DNA of 64,000 nucleotides from Neorhizobium galegae. GTDB taxonomy: Bacteria; Pseudomonadota; Alphaproteobacteria; Rhizobiales; Rhizobiaceae. The notes under the pieces were generated by a model that did no database searches, was not told the DNA's origin, and saw only the letters and a list, made by a program, of their open reading frames with translations. Position numbers and translations under genes: made by a program. The number at the start of each line of letters is the position of its first letter. Positions within the stretch are counted from its first letter, which is position 1. Below, piece by piece: positions 40,871-49,109 of the stretch. Where the stretch lies: assembly GCF_017877055.1 (NCBI RefSeq), contig NZ_JAGIPG010000003.1, forward strand, positions 744,001-808,000, in the 5' to 3' direction.

Positions 40871-41740
40871 ATGTATCCCGCATCGTTCCGGTATCACAGA
40901 CCGTCCGGACTTCATCATGCCCTGGAGCTTCTCTCTCGGCATAAGGCGGATGCAGCAATCCTCGCCGGCGGGCAGAGTCTGGTCCCGCGCATGAACCTGC
41001 GTCAGGCAACTCCTGAAAATATCGTCGATCTCAACAGGATTGCCGACCTGTCGAAGCTCGCCGTCGTGAATGACGTTCTGGAAATCGGAGCGATGGTCCG
41101 CCATCAGAGCTTCTGTTGTGAAGCTGCGATCGGCTTTCTTTCACTGCCGTCCGGCTTTGCGGAACTTCTTGGTCGAATGGCAGACACAATCGGAAACCTG
41201 CCGATCAGGCTGAGAGGAACCATCGGCGGCAGCCTCGCCAATGCCAGTCCGAAAGCGCAGTGGGCCTTGCTGTCGTTTCTGCTGGATGCCGACATCGTCA
41301 TCGAGAATGCCGGAGGCACGCGCTGCGAGCGCTATACACAGTTCGTAAAAGGGGACGGCAGAACGACGCTGAAACCGGACGATCTTATTACCAATGTCAG
41401 GATCAAGGTTCCCCCGGCAGAATGGCGGTATGGGTTTGCCCAACTCGCCCCGCAGCCAAACCGGCCCGCTTCCGCATTCGCCCTGGTCGCCATCACCTTG
41501 GAAGATGCTCGCGTACGCGATTGCCGTATTGCCATTGGCGCCTGCACGCCCGTTCCTTGCCGTCTGCACGCGCTGGAAGATTGGCTGTCCGGTCGCCGGG
41601 CCTCCGTCAGCGGCAGTGATGATCTTGTCGAAATCGCAGCAGCAGCAGTTCGACAACAGGGCGGCGAAAGCCAGCCCTATATCGAACACCTCGCTGTCGT
41701 GGCGACGACGCGTGCAATCGCGCAGGCAGTGGAGTGCTGA
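40871..41740 (+). CDS. Molybdenum hydroxylase FAD subunit, CoxM/XdhB type (289 aa)
   Basis: The FAD-binding PCMH fold is shown by FRYHRPSGLHHALELLSRH, AAILAGGQSLVPRMNLRQA (flavin pyrophosphate loop), NIVDLNRIADL, IRLRGTIGGSLANASPKAQWAL (second FAD loop) and the C-terminal CO-dehydrogenase flavoprotein domain. The frame extends upstream to 40703, but the ATG at 40871 gives the normal length. It partners the next two genes as a heterotrimer in the cytoplasm. Confidence 0.93.
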   Translation: MYPASFRYHRPSGLHHALELLSRHKADAAILAGGQSLVPRMNLRQATPENIVDLNRIADLSKLAVVNDVLEIGAMVRHQSFCCEAAIGFLSLPSGFAELLGRMADTIGNLPIRLRGTIGGSLANASPKAQWALLSFLLDADIVIENAGGTRCERYTQFVKGDGRTTLKPDDLITNVRIKVPPAEWRYGFAQLAPQPNRPASAFALVAITLEDARVRDCRIAIGACTPVPCRLHALEDWLSGRRASVSGSDDLVEIAAAAVRQQGGESQPYIEHLAVVATTRAIAQAVEC

Positions 41741-42231
41741 TGGAGGACACCGAGCTTCACACCATCTCCTTCACGTTGAACGGCGTCACCCAGCGTCTGC
41801 GAGTGGCGGCCCGGCGATCGTTGACCGATGTTCTCGGTCAAGAATGCGGCATGAAAAGTGCTCATATGGGCTGCGGCCAGGGCGATTGCGGGTCCTGCAC
41901 GGTCAGCGTCGACGGCGTACCGATCAGAGGATGCCTACTTTTCGCCGTTCAGGCCGACGGCGCCGATATTCGAACGGCAGAGGCCCTGGCCAACCCCGAT
42001 TCGCTCGCTGCAATCCGAAACGCCTTCAAAAAACATCGGGCGATACAATGCGGCTATTGCACGCCGGGCTTCATGGTCCTGGCCGATTACATACTGCGGA
42101 ACGAATTGTCGCTCGATCAGGCCATTCAGACGCTGTCCGCCAACCTGTGCCGGTGCACCGGATATAGTCCCATCGTGTCGGCGGTCGCCGATCTTCTGGC
42201 AGCGCGCGCCGAACGTGGATCGGGACCATGA
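41740..42231 (+). CDS. Molybdenum hydroxylase 2Fe-2S subunit (163 aa)
   Basis: Both iron-sulfur clusters can be placed: the plant-ferredoxin type CGMKSAHMGCGQGDCGSCTV and, after about 38 residues, the helical-domain cluster CGYCTPG ... LCRCTGY. It passes electrons from the Mo centre to FAD. The TGATG overlap with the preceding gene sets the start and implies coupling. Confidence 0.96.
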   Translation: MEDTELHTISFTLNGVTQRLRVAARRSLTDVLGQECGMKSAHMGCGQGDCGSCTVSVDGVPIRGCLLFAVQADGADIRTAEALANPDSLAAIRNAFKKHRAIQCGYCTPGFMVLADYILRNELSLDQAIQTLSANLCRCTGYSPIVSAVADLLAARAERGSGP

Positions 42232-44534
42232 ACATGATAGGCCAGTCCATCGACAGGGTGGAAGACGACGACCTGCTGCAAGCCAGCACTCGGTTTGTCG
42301 GCTCGCTGGCGTTTGAAAACATGCTGCATATGCATGTCGTCCGATCCCCCTATGCCCATGCTCGCTTGAAGAACGTGACTGTCGGCAAAGCCGCCAGTGC
42401 CCCGGGTGTGGTCGCGGTGTGGACCGGAAACGACATACGCGAACTTCCCCCCATCGGGTTCCGCCGTATACCCGACCGCGACCTGCTGCAGCATCGGCAG
42501 CCAGTTATGGCATTGGACGAATTGCGCTACGTCGGCGAACCCGCCGCGATTGTGTTGGCCACCGATCCCTGCCTTGCCGAAGATGCAGGCCGGCTGATCG
42601 CGATCAATGCCGAAATACGGCCGCCCGTTCTCGACTGCGGAACTGAAACGGACGCCCGGACCGAGGCCCGCATGCGCGGCAGCAATGAAGTCGCGCGGAT
42701 TGAAAAAGGCTACGGCGACGTCGAGGCGGCGTTCGCGGCGGCCGAACATAAAATCTCCATTTCATGCCGACTTGCGCGGCAAACGGCCGTGCCGATGGAG
42801 ACGCGGGGCGCAATCGCGGTGCCGCATCCGGCTGCAGCCGGCTTCGACCTTTATGGCGCGGCAAAGGTTCCGCACGCCAATCGCCAGGAACTCGCCCGGA
42901 TATTGTCTCTGGATATCGGCGGCGTCGTCTTGCGGGAGGGGCATGCCGGTGGGGGATTTGGCGTCAGGGGCGAACTGTACCCGGAGGATGTTCTGGTGGC
43001 CTTTGCCGCGCTGCGGCTGGGCCGCCCCGTTAAATGGATCGAAGACCGGTCAGAGCACTTCCTCGCCATCAACCACTCCCGCGATCAGACTATCCACCTC
43101 AATGCGGCCGTCAGCAAGACAGGCATCATTGCGGCTTTGCGCGCCAGAATTACGACGGACCAAGGCGCCTATCTTCGAACCCACGAGATCAAGGTTTCCG
43201 ACCTGTCTTGTGCCTTTCTGCCCGGACCGTACCGCATTCCGGCCTATCAGGCGACAGCGACGGTGCACCTGACCAACAAGACCCCTTGCGGAACATATCG
43301 CGCACCAGGCCGATTCGAGGCAACCTTTGCCATGGAGCGGATGATTGATGCGATTGCCAGGACCCTCGAGCTGGACCCCGTGGAAGTTCGCCGCAGGAAC
43401 CTCATCAGCGCCGCGGACATGCCGTTCGACCGGCAAATCGAAGCCACCGGGAAAAGGGTCGTGTATGACTCGGGAGATTATCTCCAGACGCTGGATACGG
43501 CGATACGGGCCTTCGACCTTCCGGAACTGAGACGCTCCGCCGAAGAGCGCAGGCAGCGAGGCGAGTGCATCGGTATCGGCCTGGCCATGTTCGTGGAGAA
43601 GACCGATACCGCGCTCCACGAAACAGCCCGTCTCGAACTGGCGGCCGACGGCAAGATAGAGATCGTCACCGGCACCTCTTCGCTCGGGCAGGGCATGGAG
43701 ACGGCCTTGGCACAGATCGCGGCGGATGGGCTTGGTTTCCCGATTGACGTCTTCCGTATCGTGCGTGGGCAAACGGATCGCATCTCCCAAAGTGGCGGGA
43801 CATTCGCCTCTCGCACCACCGTCATGGCTGGCTCGGCCATCCACGAGGCCAGTCGTATTTTCCGCCGGAAACTGATCGAAACATCCGCCGCGCTCCTCGG
43901 CGCAACCACAGAGGTGATCACCCTTCGCCGCGACGGCTGCTGCATCAACGGCCGGAATGTGGCTCTTTCCGAACTGCGCGCCATGATCGACGCGTCCGCT
44001 CACTCCACGCAGCTCATTGCCGAAGCCGATTTCAGCTCCGGAGCCATGGCCTGCCCCTACGGCGTGCACATAGCCCAGGTGAAGGTCGATCCGGACGACC
44101 TGAGTGTCACGGTGGAGAAGTACCATATTGCCTACGAGATCGGCCGGGCTGTCAATCCGGATCTCGTCAAGGCTCAATTGCTGGGCGGCGCGATGCAAGG
44201 CATCGGCGGCGCCCTGATGGAAGAAATATCATTCTCCAGCGACGGCCAGCCCCTGACGACCTCGTTTGCCGACTACGTGACGCCGAGGATCGTCGATGTG
44301 CCGGCGTTCGAAATTCTGTTGCTCGAGGATTGGCCGAGCCCCACGAACCCGCTCGGACTGAAGGGCGCGGGCGAGGGAGGCATCAATGCTGCCGGTGCCG
44401 CAGTCGCGGCGGCTGTGGAAGATGCGTTCGCCGCGAAAATAGCGCCGCGGCGGCTGCCGATAACGCCGAAAGCCCTGTTCGACCTCCTGTCCAAAACAGA
44501 CGACGGGCTCATCTCCCCGCTCCGGCGGCGGTAA
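42228..44534 (+). CDS. Molybdenum hydroxylase large (Mo-pterin) subunit (768 aa)
   Basis: Full-length xanthine-dehydrogenase/CoxL-family catalytic subunit, coupled by ATGA. Visible are the N-terminal RVEDDDLLQASTRFVG, LRYVGEPAAIVLA, the GHAGGGFGVRGELYPEDV cofactor loop, CGTYRAPGRFEATFAMERMID, GTSSLGQGMETALAQIAAD, and the active-site Glu in LKGAGEGGINAAGAA. Such enzymes hydroxylate purines, pterins, pyridines and aldehydes. Next to pterin-forming genes, a pterin or pyrimidine substrate is plausible (inference). Confidence 0.95.
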   Translation: MNMIGQSIDRVEDDDLLQASTRFVGSLAFENMLHMHVVRSPYAHARLKNVTVGKAASAPGVVAVWTGNDIRELPPIGFRRIPDRDLLQHRQPVMALDELRYVGEPAAIVLATDPCLAEDAGRLIAINAEIRPPVLDCGTETDARTEARMRGSNEVARIEKGYGDVEAAFAAAEHKISISCRLARQTAVPMETRGAIAVPHPAAAGFDLYGAAKVPHANRQELARILSLDIGGVVLREGHAGGGFGVRGELYPEDVLVAFAALRLGRPVKWIEDRSEHFLAINHSRDQTIHLNAAVSKTGIIAALRARITTDQGAYLRTHEIKVSDLSCAFLPGPYRIPAYQATATVHLTNKTPCGTYRAPGRFEATFAMERMIDAIARTLELDPVEVRRRNLISAADMPFDRQIEATGKRVVYDSGDYLQTLDTAIRAFDLPELRRSAEERRQRGECIGIGLAMFVEKTDTALHETARLELAADGKIEIVTGTSSLGQGMETALAQIAADGLGFPIDVFRIVRGQTDRISQSGGTFASRTTVMAGSAIHEASRIFRRKLIETSAALLGATTEVITLRRDGCCINGRNVALSELRAMIDASAHSTQLIAEADFSSGAMACPYGVHIAQVKVDPDDLSVTVEKYHIAYEIGRAVNPDLVKAQLLGGAMQGIGGALMEEISFSSDGQPLTTSFADYVTPRIVDVPAFEILLLEDWPSPTNPLGLKGAGEGGINAAGAAVAAAVEDAFAAKIAPRRLPITPKALFDLLSKTDDGLISPLRRR

Positions 44535-44560
44535 CGACTTGTTCATGAAAGGCAAAAGAC

Positions 44561-45592
44561 ATGGCCATTGATACGCATGCCCACTACGTTCCCAAAGAGG
44601 TGCTGGATGTCCTGGACGAGCGGGCTCAGGATTTCGGTATCACCATGCACCGTGATACGCCCGGGGCGATACCCGCACTGCACTTTGACTATGGTCTCAA
44701 AGTACGTCCCTTCTTTCCGCAACTGGTGGAGACGGTCGAGCAAAGATTGCAGGGCATGGCCGAGATGGGCGTTTCCCATCAGGTGCTCAGTCAATGGACC
44801 GATATCTTCGCCTATTCGCTGCCGAAGGAAAAGGCGACGGCGTGGCACAGGCTCATGAACAGCGCCTATCGGCATCTTTGCGCCCAATATCCCGACAGGT
44901 TCTCGTTCATCGCATCCATTCCGCTGAATGAACCCGAGCTTGCAGCGTCCGAAGTCGAACATGCGGTGCTTTCGATGGGAGCTGTCGGCATATGTCTTGC
45001 TGCCAATGTGGAGGACGTCAACCTGGGCGATATCGACCTGGATCCATTGTGGTCGAAACTCCAGCAAATGGACGTGCCGGTCATGATCCACCCCGTCCAG
45101 GCCGTGCCGGGAGCGCGGATCAAGAAATATGCGCTCACGCAGGTCGTCCAATATCCATACGATACGACTTTGGCGATTGGATCGCTGGTGGGCTCGGGCG
45201 TGCTCGATCGATTTCCGGGATTGCGGATCCTGATTTCGCACGGGGGCGGTCTGCTGCCATTCCTCATGGGGCGTTTTGATCGGCTCTATGTGCGGATGAA
45301 CAAGGCACAGCAGCAATATGTCGCGGAGCGAGAAACGTCTCATTATGTGAAGAATTTCTTCTTCGACACGGTTGTCCATAGCCCGAAAATCCTCCGCTTC
45401 CTGGCTGAAAGCGTATCCCCGGATAGAATCGTCCTGGGAACCGACTACTCCTTTCCTCCCGCCGACATGACCCCGCTGCGAACGATCGAGGCGAGCGGTC
45501 TCTCGGCAGAAGACTGCCTGAAGATCTCGGTCGAGAACGCCTACGCGCTTTTTCCAAGGCTACGGCGACAGCAGCAGCTGCGCGCCGGCTAG
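44561..45592 (+). CDS. Amidohydrolase 2 family, ACMSD-like decarboxylase/hydrolase (343 aa)
   Basis: A metal-dependent TIM barrel: the first two ligands are in DTHAHYVP, the third His in VPVMIHPVQA, the fourth in RILISHGGGLLPF and the catalytic Asp in VLGTDYSFPP. This order matches the ACMSD/gamma-resorcylate decarboxylase/isoorotate decarboxylase group. It might decarboxylate a heteroaromatic acid made by the molybdenum hydroxylase. No kynurenine-pathway genes are nearby, so a tryptophan role is not supported. Confidence 0.9.
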   Translation: MAIDTHAHYVPKEVLDVLDERAQDFGITMHRDTPGAIPALHFDYGLKVRPFFPQLVETVEQRLQGMAEMGVSHQVLSQWTDIFAYSLPKEKATAWHRLMNSAYRHLCAQYPDRFSFIASIPLNEPELAASEVEHAVLSMGAVGICLAANVEDVNLGDIDLDPLWSKLQQMDVPVMIHPVQAVPGARIKKYALTQVVQYPYDTTLAIGSLVGSGVLDRFPGLRILISHGGGLLPFLMGRFDRLYVRMNKAQQQYVAERETSHYVKNFFFDTVVHSPKILRFLAESVSPDRIVLGTDYSFPPADMTPLRTIEASGLSAEDCLKISVENAYALFPRLRRQQQLRAG

Positions 45593-45748
45593 ACCTCTGG
45601 CGACAGCACAACTGCCGGCATCGTCCGCTCCTTGGCTTCATGCGATTTCGGACGGAAATCGGCTACGCACAGATCTCGGAATTGCTGTGAACACCCTTGG
45701 TTTTCTGTTTCTGCCGTGAAGGCAGTACACAACGACACGGACAGAAAA

Positions 45749-46330
45749 ATGCGAACCCTTCTCCTGTATTCTCATCCCGTTGAATCAAGCTACGGCGCCT
45801 CCCTTTTCGAGCAAACGAGACTTGGCCTGGAGCAGGCCGGACATCAGGTGGACTGCTGCGATCTTTATGCAGAGGGGTTTACACCGGTTCTGACCCGCCA
45901 TGAGCGATTGATATACCACGACGTTCCCATCAATCGCCAAAACGTGGAATCCTATGTGCAACGCCTCAAGAATGCCGAGGCGCTGGTACTGGTCACTCCG
46001 ATCTGGCACTTCGGCTTTCCCGCCATGCTCAAAGGGTTCTTTGACCGGGTCTTTCTGCCTGGCGTATCCTTTGAACTGCACGATGAGCGCATGCGTTACG
46101 TTCTCCAGCACATCAGAAAGCTGGCCGCCGTGACGACGTATGGAGCGGATCGCTCGAAAGCATTTCTTGTCGGGGATCCACCACGCAAGGTGGTTACGCG
46201 CGTCATCCGAGCCCAGATCCACCCGATGGCCAAGACCGTCTACCTTGCGCACTACGGCATGAACCGTTCAACGGACGCGACACGCCGGAAATTTCTCTCC
46301 AAGGTGCGCAGCCAGATGGAAAAGTTCTGA
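45749..46330 (+). CDS. NAD(P)H-dependent quinone reductase-like flavoprotein, NQO1/KefF family (193 aa)
   Basis: The flavodoxin-like fold is shown by LLLYSHPVESSYGASLFEQT, the VTPIWHFGFPAMLKGFFDRVFLPG FMN/FAD segment (read in two blocks) and KLAAVTTYGADRS. It is a soluble FAD or FMN oxidoreductase. It could reduce flavin for the RutA-like monooxygenase at 49110 or reduce a quinonoid pterin (both inference). The ribosome site is weak; the start is set by alignment of the fold. Confidence 0.88.
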   Translation: MRTLLLYSHPVESSYGASLFEQTRLGLEQAGHQVDCCDLYAEGFTPVLTRHERLIYHDVPINRQNVESYVQRLKNAEALVLVTPIWHFGFPAMLKGFFDRVFLPGVSFELHDERMRYVLQHIRKLAAVTTYGADRSKAFLVGDPPRKVVTRVIRAQIHPMAKTVYLAHYGMNRSTDATRRKFLSKVRSQMEKF

Positions 46331-46431
46331 GCGCCGCTCCCTCCGGTTTCGGCGAAGTCGCGTGGTCGCGGGCGCGACAGGACATTACATTGGCCACGGC
46401 CTCAAAACCACGCGCCGAGCCGACAGACCAT

Positions 46432-46456
46432 TATATAAATAAAATCTATTTATATA
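46432..46456. promoter_or_regulatory. Perfect 10-bp palindrome upstream of the beta-RFAP-like gene
   Basis: TATATAAATA and TATTTATATA flank AAATC. It lies in a 245-bp AT-rich gap 120 bp before the gene, within an otherwise tight gene row, so it is a good candidate for an operator or a transcript boundary. Confidence 0.45.
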
Positions 46457-46575
46457 GACACAATTTCATTTTATTAATATGGTTTCCAGGCCAACAAATC
46501 GGCAGCGACATGCCGCACCGCTCAATCAAGGGTCGCGGACAGCAACAAGCCGACAGCAAGAGGGAATTTTCCATT

Positions 46576-47616
46576 ATGTTGTATCATCGTGTAAGCGTTA
46601 GTGCGCCAAGCCGCTTCCATCTGACGTTGGCAGATTTGAATGGCTCTTTTTCCGATCGTGTGGACGGGGGAGTGGGCTTCGCGCTTTCGAGTCCAAGATT
46701 TGAGATCACGGCGACGCAAGCGACGGGTCGCAACGCCATCACATGCGATATCGATGACCCCGAAGACCGCGTCGAGGCCGAAAACGCCATTGAGGCCGCA
46801 CTCGGGGCGTTGCACCAGAAGCTGCGCCTGCCCGAAGTCGACATTTTCGTGAAGTCGCCCGTATCGTCACACGCCGGGCTCGGCTCGAAGACGGCTCTGC
46901 TGCTTGGAATCGCGAAAGCCTATACGACGCTTTACGGTTATGAGTTTCCCGGTCGCGAACTCGCCCGCTTTGTCGGACGCGGCGGAACGTCGGGCATTGG
47001 CTCCAACTGCTTCGACCAGGGAGGCTTTGTCGTCGACTGCGGCCATCGGGCGGAAGTCAAGGCGGGTGCGTTCATGACGTCCGGCTGGGCCACGGACATC
47101 CCGCCCGGCCCCCTGCTCGCGCGTTATGACATGCCCGATTGGCCGATGCTGCTTGTCACCCCCATCGCCCGCAAGATCCATGGCGCGCTGGAGCAGCAGC
47201 TCTTCGCCCAGGTCTGCCCCATCCCGATGGAAGACGTCCGGGCGGTGAGCCACATCACAATGATGATGCTTATTCCCGCCGTGATCGAGGACGATCCGAA
47301 AATCTTCGCCCGCGGCATCAACGAGCTACAGAAATGCCGATGGAAATCTCACCAGATCGAGTGCCAGGCGGAAGTGGTGCCCGTCGTCATGGAAAAGCTA
47401 CGTGAAATGGGCGTCAGCGGCGTTGCCATGAGCAGTTGGGGCTCTTCCATCCTCGCAATGGGTCCGGAAATGGATGATCCGGCTTTCCGGACCGGGATTG
47501 TCGCCGCCATCCAGCAGGTCATGAATGACTACGACGGCGGGACCGTGTCGGAGATACGGTGCGACAATGTGGGACACAAACTCAGGACCTTCCGGGTTCC
47601 TGCGCTTCAGGCCTGA
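46576..47616 (+). CDS. Beta-ribofuranosylaminobenzene 5'-phosphate synthase-like enzyme (ForT/PyfQ-type; 346 aa)
   Basis: A GHMP-kinase-fold enzyme of the beta-RFAP synthase family: VSAPSRFHLTLADLNGSFSDRVDGGVGFAL at the N-terminus, VKSPVSSHAGLGSKTALLLGIAKA (the glycine-rich loop), RGGTSGIGSNCFDQGGFVVDCGH, and a C-terminal GVSGVAMSSWGSSILAM. The family joins PRPP to an aromatic acid with loss of CO2, giving a C-riboside: pABA in methanopterin biosynthesis, a pyrazole acid in formycin (ForT) and pyrazofurin (PyfQ). No methanopterin genes are visible here. The start at 46576 gives the usual length. The acceptor in this cluster is unknown. Confidence 0.87.
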   Translation: MLYHRVSVSAPSRFHLTLADLNGSFSDRVDGGVGFALSSPRFEITATQATGRNAITCDIDDPEDRVEAENAIEAALGALHQKLRLPEVDIFVKSPVSSHAGLGSKTALLLGIAKAYTTLYGYEFPGRELARFVGRGGTSGIGSNCFDQGGFVVDCGHRAEVKAGAFMTSGWATDIPPGPLLARYDMPDWPMLLVTPIARKIHGALEQQLFAQVCPIPMEDVRAVSHITMMMLIPAVIEDDPKIFARGINELQKCRWKSHQIECQAEVVPVVMEKLREMGVSGVAMSSWGSSILAMGPEMDDPAFRTGIVAAIQQVMNDYDGGTVSEIRCDNVGHKLRTFRVPALQA

Positions 47617-47624
47617 GATCTGTC

Positions 47625-49070
47625 ATGCGGACATTGATCGAAAACCTCGACGCGTTGTTTCTGGTCGATAATGACGACACCATCCTTCGCAATGCCAGCG
47701 TCGTGCTCGAAGGCAAGCGTATCGCCGATGTCGGGCCGGCCGCCGAGGTGGCAGGCCGCCACGATCGAGCGTCCTTCGATACGATCATGGATGGACGGCA
47801 ACGGGCGCTTTGCCCAGGCTTCATCGATACGCATGTGCACCTGTCGGAGACGCTTTCGCGGGGGGTATTCCCGGACAACCTGAACACTCGGGCCTGGGTC
47901 TTCAATTGGGCAAAGCCCTTCTATGCGCATATCGATCGCGAGGATGAATATTGGGGTGCTTTGCTTGGCATCTGCGAGATGTTGCGCAGCGGGACGACAT
48001 GCTTCCTCGATATGGGTTCGCAATTCGATCCGGCCCACGTGGTGGACGCGATCGAGCAGTCCGGAATCCGCGGCATCACCGGACGGCACGCCGCCGACAA
48101 CCGCCCCAGGGACATTCCGCCCGGCTGGTCGGAAGAAATGATGCGGCATCATTTCTTCGACGATGCCGAAACGGCCCTGGCTGCGCTTGAAGATTGCGTC
48201 CACCGCTTCAATGGCGGGGCCGACGGGCGCATCCGTTGCTGGGTCAACATCGAAGGAAAGGAGCCCTGTTCGCTGGAGCTGCATGTCGGTGCAAGGGCGC
48301 TGGCGGAGCGCCTGGGGGTCGGCACGACCTATCATCTGGCGACCTCTATCGAGGAGGCCCGCATATGCGAGAAAAACCACGGCGCCTGGCCGGTATCGAG
48401 AATTCAGGCGGCGGGGGGATTGGGAAGCAACCTGGTGATCGCTCATTGCGTCGCCGTCAACGACGAAGACCTGGACGCTCTCTCCGCCGGAGACGTCAAG
48501 GTCGCCTTCTGCCCCTGCTCTTCCCTCAAGTTGGGAAAGGGTGCCAGCGCCATAGGCCGCTACAAAGAAATGCTGGACAGGGGCATAACGGTCAGCCTTG
48601 GAACAGATGGCGTTTCTGCTGCGGGCAACCTGAATCTGATGCGCCAGATGCATATCGTTTCCGGCCTCTTCAAGGATGCCCATATTGATCCGGACGCGGT
48701 CGGCGCGCGCAAGGCCCTGAGAATGGCGACCATCGAGGCGGCCTGCGCCCTGCTCTGGGACGATGAGATCGGCTCCATCGAGGTCGGCAAGCAGGCCGAC
48801 TTCATTCTGTTCGATACCGATCACATCGAGTGGACGCCTTATCACGATCCGCTTCAGACCCTCGTCTATTCCGCGTCCGTCAACTCCATCGTCGAGACCT
48901 GGGTCGCCGGACGCGCTCTCTATAGGGGCGGCAGGATCAACTCGCTGGACGAAGCCGACATAAAGCGAAAGGCAAGAGAACGCGCAGCAGCAGCAGTGAG
49001 GAGGGCGGGTCTCGCCGATGTCCAGACGGCGGCGGCTGCGGTGACCCAGCTTTATGATGAAGGCAATTGA
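47625..49070 (+). CDS. ATZ/TRZ-type amidohydrolase (aminohydrolase/deaminase, 481 aa)
   Basis: Cyclic-amidohydrolase superfamily: the metal His pair in CPGFIDTHVHLSETL, a His in VIAHCVAVNDEDLDAL, and the Asp in TVSLGTDGVSAAGN, which matches SAH/guanine/8-oxoguanine deaminases and triazine hydrolases. The N- and C-terminal beta-sandwich is complete (ALFLVDNDDTILRNASVV; IGSIEVGKQADFILFDTDHI). It probably deaminates a purine, pterin or pyrimidine. It follows the beta-RFAP-like gene by eight bases. Confidence 0.92.
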   Translation: MRTLIENLDALFLVDNDDTILRNASVVLEGKRIADVGPAAEVAGRHDRASFDTIMDGRQRALCPGFIDTHVHLSETLSRGVFPDNLNTRAWVFNWAKPFYAHIDREDEYWGALLGICEMLRSGTTCFLDMGSQFDPAHVVDAIEQSGIRGITGRHAADNRPRDIPPGWSEEMMRHHFFDDAETALAALEDCVHRFNGGADGRIRCWVNIEGKEPCSLELHVGARALAERLGVGTTYHLATSIEEARICEKNHGAWPVSRIQAAGGLGSNLVIAHCVAVNDEDLDALSAGDVKVAFCPCSSLKLGKGASAIGRYKEMLDRGITVSLGTDGVSAAGNLNLMRQMHIVSGLFKDAHIDPDAVGARKALRMATIEAACALLWDDEIGSIEVGKQADFILFDTDHIEWTPYHDPLQTLVYSASVNSIVETWVAGRALYRGGRINSLDEADIKRKARERAAAAVRRAGLADVQTAAAAVTQLYDEGN

Positions 49071-49109
49071 TACCTCCTCAACCCTCTCTCACCTGTTGAA
49101 AGGAATCCC

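Noticed and set aside
44561-45592. Kynurenine-pathway ACMSD
   Set aside because: No 3-hydroxyanthranilate dioxygenase or kynureninase lies nearby; only the fold and metal motif support the family.
46576-47616. Standard tetrahydromethanopterin synthesis
   Set aside because: No mch, fae, fhc or mtd-type genes are in the window. It cannot be excluded for the genome, so it is kept as the refuting test.
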